NCBI RefSeq assembly: GCF_003999975.1
Contig: NZ_RJAC01000002.1
Coordinates: 248,001 to 312,000 of the forward strand
DNA: 64,000 bases
Reading direction: 5' to 3'
Origin: Actinoplanes solisilvae
Lineage (GTDB): Bacteria; Actinomycetota; Actinomycetes; Mycobacteriales; Micromonosporaceae
The position numbers and the translations under genes were made by a program. Below are positions 9,618 through 18,167 of this stretch, piece after piece. The first letter of the stretch is position 1. Every line of letters begins with the position of its first letter. The notes below the pieces were generated by a model, which saw only the letters and a list, made by a program, of their open reading frames with translations, ran no database searches and had not been told where the DNA came from.

Positions 9618-9691
9618 AATGAGGATTATTCAGGCTAGCGCGACGGCCCAGGTCAAGCCCTCTGTCCACCGAAGCCTGAATAAACCTCATT
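9618..9691 (-). repeat. 19-bp imperfect inverted repeat at the 3' end of the binding-protein gene
   Basis: Arms 9618-9636 and 9673-9691 match at 18 of 19 positions when one is reverse-complemented, and are separated by 36 bp. The right arm contains the stop codon of the binding protein gene (TAA, 9692-9690 on the minus strand). The arms are A/T-richer than the surroundings. With the GC-rich stem at 9563-9599 this gives two tandem secondary structures in one intercistronic gap. Mobile-element ends are unlikely because there is no coding capacity between the arms. Confidence 0.6.
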
Positions 9692-11324
9692 AACCAGCGA
9701 TATCGATCGCGTAGATGTCGACCTTCTGGAAGGGGTCCATGGTCACGTCGGTGACCCTCTCGGAGTAGCCGAACACGTTCTGGCCGAACCGCAGCGGCAG
9801 CACCGGCATGTCCTTGACCAGGATGTCCTCGGCCTCGCGCCACAGCTTCACGGCCTGGGCGGTGTCCGTCGCCGCGGAGCCCTGCCGGACCAGGCTGTCG
9901 AACGTGCTGTTCTTGTAGCCGTAGTAGTTCGACGAGCCGTCGCTGGTGAAGAGCGGACCGAGGTAGCTCTCCATCAGCGGGTAGTCCATCGTCCAGGCCA
10001 GACGGATGAGGCCGACGTCCTGCTTGGCCCGCACCTTGTCGAGCAGGGTCTTGAGCTTCGGCTCGCCCACGCCGGTGCAGTTGATGCCGAGGGACGCCTT
10101 GATCTGGTTGCACATCGCGTCGACCCAGGCCTTGTGGCCGCCGTCGACGTTGTACGTGATCTTGATGTCCTTCGGGCCGTCGGCCGCCGTGTAGAGCTGC
10201 CGGGCCTTGGTGGGGTTGTACTCACACGCCTCGCCGCAGGCGTTCGGGCGGGCCCCGTTCACGACGGGCGACACGAAACCGTTGGCCGGCGTCTCGGCTC
10301 CGAGGAAGACCTGGTCGGTCATCTCCCCGCGGTTGATCGCCATGGACAGGGCACGGCGTACGTCCGGGTTCTTGTACTTCTGCTCGTAGACCGGGAAGCC
10401 GACGAAGTGGAACGCCGAGCTGGGCGACTTGCCGAGGCGGTTACCGAGGTCACCGGAGGCCGAGCCGAGGCTCTCGATCGGGATCTTCGTCTCGACGTCG
10501 AGGTTGCCCGCGACCAGGTCGGCGTACTGGGCGCCGAGGTCCTGATAGATCTTCCAGGTGATGGCGGCGACCTTGGGCACCGTGCCCTTGAAGTCGGCGA
10601 CCTGCTCGACGACGATCTTCTCGTCGTGCTCCCACTTGCCCTTGATCTTGAAGGGGCCGTTGCCGATCGGCGCCTCGCCGAAGTCCTTCTTGAGCTCGCC
10701 CTCACCCGAGAAGGCGGCCTTGGGCAGCGGGTAGAACGCGTCGTAGCCCATGACGGACGCCCACCCGGCGAAGCCCTCGGTGAGGGTCACCCGGAAGGTC
10801 AGGTTGTCGACCTTCTTGAGCCCGCGCATCTCTTTGGCCTTGGGCTCGCCCGGCTTCTGGGGGCCGTCGCCGTCGGCGTCCTTGCCCTGCAGGTCGGCGT
10901 AGCCGTCGATGCGCTTGAAGAAGTAGGACGCGTCCTGGGCGTGCGGCCCGTAGGCGCCGTAGTTCCACGCGTTGACGTAGTTGTCGGCCGTCACCGGCTC
11001 GCCGTTGCTGAAGGTGAAGCCCGGGCGCAGCTTGACCGTCCAGACCCGCTTCTGCTTGTCAGCGGTGATCGACTGCGCGGCGACCGGGTAGGGCGCGCCC
11101 TTCGCGTCGAACCGCACCAGCGGATAGAACAGCGAGGCAAGCACCTGAGAGCCGTTCGCCTCGACAGTGTTGGACGGGACCAGGCTCGACGGTTCGACGA
11201 TGCCGATGCTGATGCTGTTCGGCAGAGATTCGGTGTCCTCCGAGGTGCTGCCGCTGCAACCGGCCGCCAACAAGACGATGGCGGCCGCTCCGGCCGCCAT
11301 CTTCCACGGGCTTTTCCCAGGCAT
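9690..11324 (-). CDS. Family 5 extracellular solute-binding lipoprotein (DppA/OppA-like)
   Basis: Captures the importer substrate outside the membrane. Starting at the ATG 11324, which has a perfect AGGAGG at 11335-11340, the 544-residue protein opens with a lipoprotein signal ending in the lipobox LAAGC (Cys23). An Asp/Ser-rich tether and an SBP_bac_5 fold follow: VWTVKLRPGFTFSNGEPVTA near the N-terminus and DVRRALSMAINRGEM in the centre are family hallmarks. The frame is open upstream of this start but lacks signal or SD there. Several Cys occur in the second half (ACGEACEY, MCNQIKASLGINC). First gene of the operon; the 214 bp upstream (11325-11538) hold its promoter, including the short palindrome CTGTGaCACAG near 11384-11394. 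Confidence 0.93.
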   Translation of the reverse strand: MPGKSPWKMAAGAAAIVLLAAGCSGSTSEDTESLPNSISIGIVEPSSLVPSNTVEANGSQVLASLFYPLVRFDAKGAPYPVAAQSITADKQKRVWTVKLRPGFTFSNGEPVTADNYVNAWNYGAYGPHAQDASYFFKRIDGYADLQGKDADGDGPQKPGEPKAKEMRGLKKVDNLTFRVTLTEGFAGWASVMGYDAFYPLPKAAFSGEGELKKDFGEAPIGNGPFKIKGKWEHDEKIVVEQVADFKGTVPKVAAITWKIYQDLGAQYADLVAGNLDVETKIPIESLGSASGDLGNRLGKSPSSAFHFVGFPVYEQKYKNPDVRRALSMAINRGEMTDQVFLGAETPANGFVSPVVNGARPNACGEACEYNPTKARQLYTAADGPKDIKITYNVDGGHKAWVDAMCNQIKASLGINCTGVGEPKLKTLLDKVRAKQDVGLIRLAWTMDYPLMESYLGPLFTSDGSSNYYGYKNSTFDSLVRQGSAATDTAQAVKLWREAEDILVKDMPVLPLRFGQNVFGYSERVTDVTMDPFQKVDIYAIDIAG

Positions 11325-11538
11325 GTGGGGGGTGCCTCCTTCAGGGCGCTCACGGGGGTCGTGTGAGACGCAGCAACTGTGACACAGAGCCAATGGCTGC
11401 CAGAGCCCCGTTATCAAGCCGATATTAGCCAGACCCCAGGTGGGAGCCGCTTCCCCGGCCAGACAGAAGCGCCTGAGCTGCAACGATGTCAGGCGGTACG
11501 CGAACGGCGACTAACCGCAGCGGGACCGTCCTGAGTGC

Positions 11539-12207
11539 TCAGACGAGGCGACGATCCGCCGCCCATCGTGACAATTCGTAACGGTTGCTCATCTGGAGCT
11601 TGCGCAGGACATTCGAGACGTGGGTCTCGACGGTCTTGATCGAGATGAACAACTCCTTGGCGATCTCTTTGTAGGCGTAGCCCCGGGCGAGCAGGCGCAG
11701 CACCTCGCGCTCGCGGTTGGTGAGCTGATCGAGCTCGGGGTCGGCAACCGGCACGTCGGGCCGCGAGGCGAACGCGTCGAGCACGAACCCGGCCAGCCGC
11801 GGGCTGAAGACGGCGTCGCCGTCGGCCACCCGGCGGATCGCCGCGGCGAGCTCGTCGGGCGAGATGGTCTTGGTCACGTAGCCGCGGGCGCCGGCCCGGA
11901 TCAGACCGATCACGTCTTCGGCGGCGTCGGAGACCGACAGGGCCAGGAAGCGGACGTGGGGGTGGCTGCGGCGCATCGAGTCGAGCACGGCGCGGCCACC
12001 GCCGTCGGGCATGTGCACGTCGAGCAGCACCACGTCAGGCTCGATCGCGGCGATCTTGCTGACTGCCTCGGCCACCGAGCTCGCCTCGCCGACCACCTCG
12101 ACGTGCGCACCCAGCTCGGCCCGGACACCGGCGCGGAACATCGCGTGGTCGTCGACGAGGAAAACGGTCAGCCGCCGGTCGGTCGGGCTGGTCTCGGGCT
12201 CGGTCAT
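11539..12207 (-). CDS. LuxR-family (NarL-type) response regulator
   Basis: DNA-binding partner of the kinase encoded just upstream. The 222 residues comprise a receiver domain with the acidic pair D19-D20, phospho-acceptor Asp63 in LLDVHMPDGGG, a conserved Ser/Thr region and Lys in YVTKTIS, all intact. A GerE helix-turn-helix follows (LTNREREVLRLLARGYAYKEIAKELF, IKTVETHVSNVLRKL). Start codon and kinase stop overlap (4 bp), so the pair is translationally coupled. Expected targets are the divergent PspC/LiaF-like gene and others of an envelope-stress regulon, by analogy with LiaR/VraR-like systems; this is inference. Confidence 0.93.
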   Translation of the reverse strand: MTEPETSPTDRRLTVFLVDDHAMFRAGVRAELGAHVEVVGEASSVAEAVSKIAAIEPDVVLLDVHMPDGGGRAVLDSMRRSHPHVRFLALSVSDAAEDVIGLIRAGARGYVTKTISPDELAAAIRRVADGDAVFSPRLAGFVLDAFASRPDVPVADPELDQLTNREREVLRLLARGYAYKEIAKELFISIKTVETHVSNVLRKLQMSNRYELSRWAADRRLV

Positions 12208-13502
12208 CGTGCTGCCTCCTTAACGGCCGACGCGCTGTCCCGCGACGGGGACATGGTCAGCCTGACCTCTGTGCCGTCGCCGGGAGCGCTACGGATCTCC
12301 GCCTTGCCACCGTGGCGCTGCATGCGCCCGATGATGGAGCCTCGCACGCCGTGCCGTGATTCCTGCACGCCGGAGAGCTCGAAACCGACACCGCGGTCGC
12401 GCACGAAGACACTGAGTTCCCCGTCCGACCGCCCCGCCACCGCCCCTGACCCGGCCGAAGACTCTCCCTGCTCGACCTCGGCGTAGAGCGAGACGGTCTG
12501 CACGCCGGCGTGGCGGGCCGCGTTGACCAGCGCCTCGCGGGCCGCCGCGACCAGGGCCGCGACCCGCTCGTCGCACTCGGTGTCGCCGACCACGACCGTC
12601 TCGACGGTGATCGCATAGGTGTCTTCCACCTCGGCGGCGGCCTGCTCGAGGGCGGCGGCGAACCGCTCGGTCGGCGAGGCGGCCGGCTTGTAGAGCCAGT
12701 TGCGCAGGCTGCGCTCCTGACCCCGGGCGAGCCGCTGCACCTCTTTGATGTCGGTCGAGTTGCGCTGGATCAGGGCGAGCGTGTGCAGCACCTGGTCGTG
12801 AATCATGGCGGCCAGCTCGGCCCGTTCCTGCTCGCGGATGCGGCCCTCGCGCTCGGTGCGCAACTGGTTGAACATGCGCCACAGCAGCGGCGCGGCCACC
12901 ACGCCGACGCCGAGCAGGCCGACCAGGGCGAAGATGACCCCGTTGACCACCGAGGTGAGGCTGTCGGCCGGGGCGTAGACCGCGACCACGCCGATGATGC
13001 CGGTGGCGACCAGCACCCCGCCGCCGATGAAGCGGAAGAGGAAGAAGCGGCGGTCGCTCTCGGCCACCACGGCGGCCAGCCACGGCTGCTGCGGCATCGA
13101 GCCGCCCAGGTGACGGCGGGACGGGTCGGACTGGTGCCAGATGATGCCGGCGCCGACCGCGACGACCGCGATGAGCCAGCCCGCCGTGCCGGCGACGTTG
13201 TCGTCGAAGACCAGCGTCTGGAGCAGCACGACGCCGAGGCCGATGGCGGCGAACGGGAGCAGCATGCCCAGCTCGCGGCGCTGGGGCGGGTCGGCGGTCG
13301 CCGCCTCTTGCGGAAGCACGGCCCAGAAGGCCGCGTAGAGAAGCAGGCCGAGGCCGTTGAAGCCGAGCAGCACCACCAGCGCGATGCGCACGACCAGAAC
13401 CGGAACGCCCAGGTGCCGCGCGAGACCGGACGCGACGCCCGCGATGACGCGGTGGTCGCGCGGCCGGTAGAGCCGGCGCGTGGGCGGGGTGGCGGCGGTG
13501 AT
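12204..13502 (-). CDS. PspC-domain sensor histidine kinase (HisKA_3/DesK type), apparent AUC start
   Basis: Membrane sensor kinase, 432 residues if initiated at ATC (13502-13500). Residues about 9-65 form a PspC domain (RRLYRPRDHRVIAGVASGLA, then helix ending AFWAVLPQE). Further hydrophobic helices lead to a cytoplasmic HisKA_3 region with phospho-His about 235 (AAMIHDQVLHTLALIQ) and an HATPase with N box EALVNAARHAG, RDRGVGFEL and GVRGSIIGRM. No ATG, GTG or TTG exists in frame between the upstream TGA and codon 38, whose GTG would cut the PspC domain in half. The ATC lies 4 nt after a perfect AGGAGG, so I extend to it. A sequencing error or internal GTG start are the alternatives. Overlaps the regulator gene by 4 bp. 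Confidence 0.8.
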   Translation of the reverse strand: MTAATPPTRRLYRPRDHRVIAGVASGLARHLGVPVLVVRIALVVLLGFNGLGLLLYAAFWAVLPQEAATADPPQRRELGMLLPFAAIGLGVVLLQTLVFDDNVAGTAGWLIAVVAVGAGIIWHQSDPSRRHLGGSMPQQPWLAAVVAESDRRFFLFRFIGGGVLVATGIIGVVAVYAPADSLTSVVNGVIFALVGLLGVGVVAAPLLWRMFNQLRTEREGRIREQERAELAAMIHDQVLHTLALIQRNSTDIKEVQRLARGQERSLRNWLYKPAASPTERFAAALEQAAAEVEDTYAITVETVVVGDTECDERVAALVAAAREALVNAARHAGVQTVSLYAEVEQGESSAGSGAVAGRSDGELSVFVRDRGVGFELSGVQESRHGVRGSIIGRMQRHGGKAEIRSAPGDGTEVRLTMSPSRDSASAVKEAAR

Positions 13503-13655
13503 GGTTCCTCCTCGGTCCGTGTCCTTCGATCGTCACACGTTCCGGCCGCCCGGACCACGGGGAACTTCCCCTGGTATCGGCCGGCCGGATCTCAGGGTGG
13601 CCTCAGGGTCGCCGCCGGAAGCGGCTCGGGTGTCCGGGCGGAGAGGATCGGTGTC

Positions 13656-15317
13656 ATGAACGACGAAGCTGCCGAATCGCGGGGCCCGTCCAGTCCGTCG
13701 CAGGACGTGCCGGCGTCCGCCGCCGCCGACGCACCCACCCCGCCGGCGGATTCCGCGCCGCCGCGCCCCGACGCCACGCCGCGCCCCGACGCCACGCCGC
13801 GCTCCGATGCCACGCCCCCGCGCTCCGACGCCACGGCCGGCGCGGGAAGCCCGCCGCCCGGCAACCCGCCGCCCTGGTTCGCGCCGCCCGGTGGTGGTTC
13901 GGCCGGCGATCCGCCGCCACGGCCGTCGTTCTCCCGCGACAAGCTGGTGCGTCCCCGTCAGGGGCGCTATCTGGCCGGTGTCTGTGGCGCGCTGGCCCGC
14001 GCGACGAACACCGACCCGGTGCTGTGGCGCGTGCTGCTCGTCGTGCTCGGTGTGCTCAGCGGCGTCGGCGTGCTGCTCTACCTGATCGGCTGGCTGGTCA
14101 TCCCCGTCGAGGGTGAGACCGCCTCGCCGATCGAGTCGCTGCTCGGCAAGGGCCGCTCCGGCATGGCGCCGATCACGGTGATCCTGCTCGGCGGCGCGGC
14201 CGTGCTGTCGTTCGCCTTCATCGTTCAGGACGGCATGCGGGCCAGCCTGCTGGCCTGCGCGATCATCGTGGGTGCGGTCCTGCTCATCAAGCGCGGCGGC
14301 AACCCGCAACAGCAGTCGGGCGGGTCCGGGGCGTTTCCCGCCTCCGCTCCGCCCGGCCCGTTCGAGCCGGGCGCGTTCGACCGCACCGCCCCGTACGACA
14401 CCGCCCCGTACGACACCGCCCCGTACGACACAGCGCGGTTCGACACAGCGCCGTTCGACACCGCTCCGTTCGACACCGTTCCGCCTGCCACGGAGCCCGC
14501 GGCGGCCACGGCCGCACCGGCCACCCAGCCGATGACGCCTCCGGTGGTTCCGCCGGTGGTTCCTCCGGTGGCCTCGCCCGCCGAGCCGCCGCCGGCCTAC
14601 ACGCCGCCGCCCGGCGGCTACCGGCCGCCGTTCGCGCCGCACGGGCCCTACGCCCGCCCCACGCCCGTCACCTATCCCCCGGCGCCTCCGGCCGCGCCCA
14701 AGCCGCCGAAGCCGCCCCGCGAGCGTTCCAAGCTGGGCCGTCTGACGTTCTTCGCGCTGATCATGGTGCTCGGCGTGATGGCCGCGATCGACACGGCCGG
14801 CGCGAGCATCGCGGTCTCCGCCTACTTCGCGGCCGCCCTGGTCACGATCGCGCTCGGCCTGATCGTCGGCGCCTGGCTCGGCCGGGCCCGCGGGCTGATC
14901 GCGCTGGGCCTGATCGCCTCGATCGGCCTGCTCGTCTCGACCGGCGCCGAGCGTTGGGGCAGCGAGGTCGGCAACAGCGTCTACCGGCCGGCCACGCTGG
15001 CCGGGGTCGCCGACCGCTACGACTTCACCGCCGGCAATACGACGCTCGACCTGCGCCAGGTCGACTTCGCCGGCAAGGAGCAGGCGGTCACCGTGACCAT
15101 GAAGTTCGGCCAGATCCGGGTGCTGGTGCCGGCGAACGTCGACACCACGACCTCGCTGCAGATCTCCAACGGCCGGGCCGTGGTCTTCGGCAAGGAGTTC
15201 ACCGACCGTCAGGCCGACGGGCAGAGCCTGACCGACCTCGGACCCGACGGCGCCGGTGGCGGCACCCTCAAACTCGACCTGCAGATGGACACTGGCAACG
15301 TGGAGGTTCACCGATGA
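13656..15317 (+). CDS. PspC domain / LiaF-like membrane protein with repetitive Pro-rich linkers
   Basis: Likely signalling or protective membrane component of the module encoded divergently. The 553-residue protein starts at ATG 13656 after GGAGAGGAT. Order: Pro/Asp/Ala-rich N-terminus with imperfect RPDATP repeats; PspC domain (LVRPRQGRYLAGVCGALARA and a helix ending IGWLVIP); more hydrophobic segments; a Pro-rich linker with six 15-nt repeats (PYDTA/PFDTA); helices around residues 365-430; and a C-terminal beta-rich domain (TLDLRQVDF, VTVTMKFGQIRVLVPANV) resembling the LiaF/DUF2154 cell-wall-stress domain. By analogy with LiaF it may restrain the histidine kinase. Its stop overlaps the next gene's start by 4 bp. 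Confidence 0.85.
   Translation: MNDEAAESRGPSSPSQDVPASAAADAPTPPADSAPPRPDATPRPDATPRSDATPPRSDATAGAGSPPPGNPPPWFAPPGGGSAGDPPPRPSFSRDKLVRPRQGRYLAGVCGALARATNTDPVLWRVLLVVLGVLSGVGVLLYLIGWLVIPVEGETASPIESLLGKGRSGMAPITVILLGGAAVLSFAFIVQDGMRASLLACAIIVGAVLLIKRGGNPQQQSGGSGAFPASAPPGPFEPGAFDRTAPYDTAPYDTAPYDTARFDTAPFDTAPFDTVPPATEPAAATAAPATQPMTPPVVPPVVPPVASPAEPPPAYTPPPGGYRPPFAPHGPYARPTPVTYPPAPPAAPKPPKPPRERSKLGRLTFFALIMVLGVMAAIDTAGASIAVSAYFAAALVTIALGLIVGAWLGRARGLIALGLIASIGLLVSTGAERWGSEVGNSVYRPATLAGVADRYDFTAGNTTLDLRQVDFAGKEQAVTVTMKFGQIRVLVPANVDTTTSLQISNGRAVVFGKEFTDRQADGQSLTDLGPDGAGGGTLKLDLQMDTGNVEVHR
14391..14480 (+). repeat. Six tandem 15-bp repeats inside the PspC/LiaF-like gene
   Basis: The unit CCGTACGACACCGCC and variants recurs exactly every 15 bp from 14391 to 14480, encoding (P/R)(Y/F)DT(A/V). 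The first two copies are identical and divergence grows toward the 3' end. The frame is kept, so copy-number change would lengthen or shorten the linker by five residues. A related 18-bp repeat (RPDATP) lies near 13761-13836. Confidence 0.85.
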
Positions 15318-15670
15318 GGCCGCACCGCACCGATGGCGTCTCGCTCAGCTTCGGCGTGCTGTTCCTGCTGGTCGTGGCCTGGTGGGCGGTGTCACGCGTG
15401 GTCACCCTGCACCTGCCCGCGGTGGGCTGGCTGGTCGCCGGCGGTCTGATCGTCTTCGGCGTGATCGGCCTGATCGGGGCGCTGCGCTCGGCCCGTCCGA
15501 CGCCCGAGCCCGCCGCCCCGGCTCCCGAGCCCCCGGCCGAGCCCGAGCTGCCGGGCGACCTCACGCCCGAGGTGCACGCCTCGATCATGCGCGAGCTGAT
15601 GGACGACACGGTCGACCGCATCACGAAGGAACACCCCGGCCTGTCCACCGAGCAGCCCCGCAAAGACTGA
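15314..15670 (+). CDS. Small two-helix membrane protein of the PspC/LiaF-like operon
   Basis: A 118-residue protein whose ATG overlaps the upstream stop (ATGA), so it is translationally coupled to the PspC/LiaF-like protein. Two transmembrane helices (about residues 10-30 and 37-59) are joined by a short loop; an acidic, Pro-rich cytoplasmic-looking tail follows, ending in a helical segment (EVHASIMRELMDDTVDRITKEH). I do not recognise a named family with certainty. Its coupling to the PspC/LiaF-like gene suggests an accessory role in the same envelope system. Confidence 0.8.
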   Translation: MRPHRTDGVSLSFGVLFLLVVAWWAVSRVVTLHLPAVGWLVAGGLIVFGVIGLIGALRSARPTPEPAAPAPEPPAEPELPGDLTPEVHASIMRELMDDTVDRITKEHPGLSTEQPRKD

Positions 15671-15685
15671 GGTGAGCCGCACCAT

Positions 15686-16945
15686 ATGCTCGACGGCATG
15701 ACTCCTCCGTTCCCCGCCGTGTCCCGTGCGCCGATCGTCGGAGTGGGCGCCACGGCCGCCCGTGCCCTGACCGCCGAGTTCGCCCGGCACAACGCGGCGT
15801 CGTCCGCGGTCGTGGTGGGCGCCGACCACGCCTCGCCGGTGGTCGCGAGCGTCGTCGAGGCCCTGCTCCCGGGCGACCGCCTGACCCTGGTCGCCGGCGA
15901 GCGCAGCACGGCCGACCTGCTCCGCGACCACATCGACGGCCTCGGCAGCTGGATCGCCGACCGCGTGCACGTGGTCGAGTCGCTCGACGAGGCCGAGCCG
16001 GCCGACACGGTGATCGTCGCCGAGCCGCTGACCGGCACCGCCGCCGACGTGCGCGATCTGCTCGACCGTCTGGGCAAGCACCTCACCGACGGCGGTGTCG
16101 TCACCCTCGCCGTCCCGGCGACGCCGGGCCGCACCGGTGGCGCCGCGGCCGAACTGTTCCGGCAGGGCGCCCTCTTCGGGGTCGGCTCCGACCTGGTCGT
16201 CCGCAACCAGCCGCCGCTGCGCGTGCACAAGCTGCGCTTCACGCCGGCCGACGCCCGCACAGCGAGCAAGCTGGCGCCGGCCTACCGACCGTCGAGCGTG
16301 CCCGTCACCCGCGGCATGCACATCGACTCCAACGGTGTCGCGGCCGCGGGCATCGCGCTCGGCCTGGCCGCCGTGGCCCGCGTCGTGCGGCCGAAATCGA
16401 AGCTCTGGCTGCTGCCGGCGCTCGCGGCCGCGCCGGTCGCCGCGTTCTTCCGCGACCCCGAGCGCGAGCTTCCCGACGACCCGGCCGCGGTCGTGGCCGC
16501 GGCCGACGGGCGGGTGCTGTCGATCGAGCGGATGACCGACGAGCGCTTCGGGCCGGGCGAGTTCCTGCGCATCGCGGTGTTCCTGTCCGTGCTCGACGTG
16601 CACGTCAACCGGGTGCCGGTGGCCGGCCGGGTGACCGACTACTTCGTCGAGGACGGCGGCTACGCCAACGCGATGACCGCCGCGGCCGAGCACAACGTCG
16701 CGGCCTACACGGTGCTCGACACTGAGCACGGCACCGTCGCGGTCGCCCAACGGACCGGTCTGATCGCTCGGCGCATCGTGCAGCGCACCCCGGTGGGCAC
16801 GTTGGTGGCGCGGGGCGAGCGCATGGGCCTGATCCGCTTCGGCTCCCGCACCGACGTCTACCTGCCCGCCGACAAGGCCGAGGCCCTGGTCAGCGTCAAC
16901 GAGAAGGTGGTCGGCGGGTCGTCCGTCATCGCCCGCTGGCTGTAG
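15686..16945 (+). CDS. psd: Phosphatidylserine decarboxylase with extra N-terminal Rossmann-like domain
   Basis: Makes phosphatidylethanolamine from phosphatidylserine at the membrane. The C-terminal half (about residues 205-419) is a small-type PSD: hydrophobic segment, AAFFRDPER, FLSVLDVHVNR with the conserved His, and the terminal GGSSVIA. In the family, self-cleavage at such a Gly-Ser creates the pyruvoyl cofactor on the Ser (here about Ser412). The N-terminal 190 residues are an added alternating alpha/beta domain (SSAVVVGADHASPVVASVVE, ADTVIVAEPLTG, GGVVTLAVPA) resembling a SAM-dependent methyltransferase fold but lacking an obvious GxGxG motif. Free-standing actinobacterial Psd proteins are about 200-240 residues. 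Start 15686 follows GAGGTGA; ATG at 15698 is an alternative. Convergent with pssA across a shared terminator. Confidence 0.88.
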   Translation: MLDGMTPPFPAVSRAPIVGVGATAARALTAEFARHNAASSAVVVGADHASPVVASVVEALLPGDRLTLVAGERSTADLLRDHIDGLGSWIADRVHVVESLDEAEPADTVIVAEPLTGTAADVRDLLDRLGKHLTDGGVVTLAVPATPGRTGGAAAELFRQGALFGVGSDLVVRNQPPLRVHKLRFTPADARTASKLAPAYRPSSVPVTRGMHIDSNGVAAAGIALGLAAVARVVRPKSKLWLLPALAAAPVAAFFRDPERELPDDPAAVVAAADGRVLSIERMTDERFGPGEFLRIAVFLSVLDVHVNRVPVAGRVTDYFVEDGGYANAMTAAAEHNVAAYTVLDTEHGTVAVAQRTGLIARRIVQRTPVGTLVARGERMGLIRFGSRTDVYLPADKAEALVSVNEKVVGGSSVIARWL

Positions 16946-16951
16946 GACGCG

Positions 16952-16985
16952 AAAAAGGCCGTCCCCGACCGGGGACGGCCTTTTT
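16952..16985. terminator. Bidirectional intrinsic terminator between psd and pssA
   Basis: A perfect 15-bp inverted repeat (16952-16966 with 16971-16985) with a 4-nt loop. The arms begin with A5 and end with T5, so each strand has a GC-rich stem followed by a U-tract. It sits 6 bp after the psd stop and 7 bp from the convergent pssA stop. Confidence 0.93.
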
Positions 16986-16992
16986 GCGTTTG

Positions 16993-17949
16993 TCAGGCGG
17001 CCGGCTTGCGCACGACCCACATGATCGGGCCGCTGATCAGGTAGGCGGCCACGACCAGGACGAAGGTCAGGCGGGCGTCGACCAGGGCACCGACGATCGG
17101 CAGCAGCCAGAGCCACGGCGGCAGCTTGATCAGGCGGGCGAGCTTGGCGTAGGGGAAGCTCGAGACCATCGCGAACGCCAGCAGCGCCACCCCGCCGAGG
17201 ACGATCACGCCCGGCAGGGGCAGGTCGATCAGCACGGTGAGGGCCAGCACGGCGGCCGCCATCGTCGTCGGGACGCCGCTGAAGAAGCGGCCATCCTTCG
17301 GCGAGACGTTGAAGCGGGCCAGCCGGATCGCGGCGCAGGCGGCGACCAGCGCGCAGGCCACTGCGGCGGCCGGGGTCGGCACACTGTGCGCCAGCGACGC
17401 GTAGACCACGATGGGCGCGGCCAGGCCGAAGGAGCACATGTCGGCCAGCGAGTCCATCTGGGCGCCGAACGGGCTCGACACGCCCAGCTTGCGGGCGAGC
17501 GCGCCGTCGAGGCCGTCGAAGGCGACGCAGGCGACCAGGAAGGCAGCCGCGAGTCGAACCTCGTCGTGCATCGCCAGCAGGATGGCGAACAGGCCCAGGG
17601 CCAGACTGGCCAGCGTGCAGGCCTGCACGATCGCGAAGCGCACCTTGCGGGCGGTGGTGTGCTCGCCGGGAAGCAGGGAGACCTCCACCGACTCCTCGAC
17701 GGGGGCGGGGATCGCCAGATGCGGCGCGACGACCGGGCCGATGGGACGGCCGGGTTCGGCGCCGGTGTAGATGACCTCGGCCCGGGTGGCAGTGGCGGCT
17801 CGGCCGGACTCGGCGTTGCGGCGCCCCACGCGCACCATCAGGGCCTGCCGTGCGAGGGTTCCGCCGCGGCGCAACCGTCCTGCCCAACGACGACCGGCGG
17901 GACGGGGGCTATCCGTCGTGCGACGCCGGCGCCACGGGGTTCTCGGCAC
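16993..17949 (-). CDS. pssA: CDP-diacylglycerol-serine O-phosphatidyltransferase
   Basis: Produces phosphatidylserine, the substrate of the Psd encoded convergently. The GTG at 17949 is chosen because GGAGGA precedes it closely; it gives 318 residues with a very basic N-terminal extension (about 90 residues). The frame is open to 18081 but without SD. The CDP-alcohol phosphotransferase motif is complete: DGLDGALAR, then SPFGAQMDSLADM, i.e. D-x2-D-G-x2-A-R-x8-G-x3-D-x3-D. About six to eight transmembrane helices follow or flank it. The pairing with psd makes the PS synthase assignment more likely than PI or PG phosphate synthase. Confidence 0.9.
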   Translation of the reverse strand: MPRTPWRRRRTTDSPRPAGRRWAGRLRRGGTLARQALMVRVGRRNAESGRAATATRAEVIYTGAEPGRPIGPVVAPHLAIPAPVEESVEVSLLPGEHTTARKVRFAIVQACTLASLALGLFAILLAMHDEVRLAAAFLVACVAFDGLDGALARKLGVSSPFGAQMDSLADMCSFGLAAPIVVYASLAHSVPTPAAAVACALVAACAAIRLARFNVSPKDGRFFSGVPTTMAAAVLALTVLIDLPLPGVIVLGGVALLAFAMVSSFPYAKLARLIKLPPWLWLLPIVGALVDARLTFVLVVAAYLISGPIMWVVRKPAA

Positions 17950-18167
17950 GTGCTTCCTCCAGGGGAGTAGGTGGTCCACCGTTGCGGTGGGTTGTGCCCC
18001 GGTAGCCCGCCGCACATGCGGACCGGGGAAATTGCGGTGTACACCATCGCACAGCAAGACGACCTTGGCGAGAAGCCGCATCGACCGACGTTGGTGACGA
18101 CCTCCTCCGGTTCCGGTAGCCGGGCGGTGAGGACAGGCCCTTTCCCGCGCCTCTCCCTGGGGCGATT

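Noticed and set aside
9618-9691. IS or MITE terminal inverted repeats
   Set aside because: Only 36 bp between the arms, no target duplication seen and one arm includes the stop codon of a gene in use.
12510-13655. Frame upstream of the PspC/LiaF-like gene, open back to 12510
   Set aside because: This part is antisense to the histidine kinase; the real start with SD is ATG 13656.
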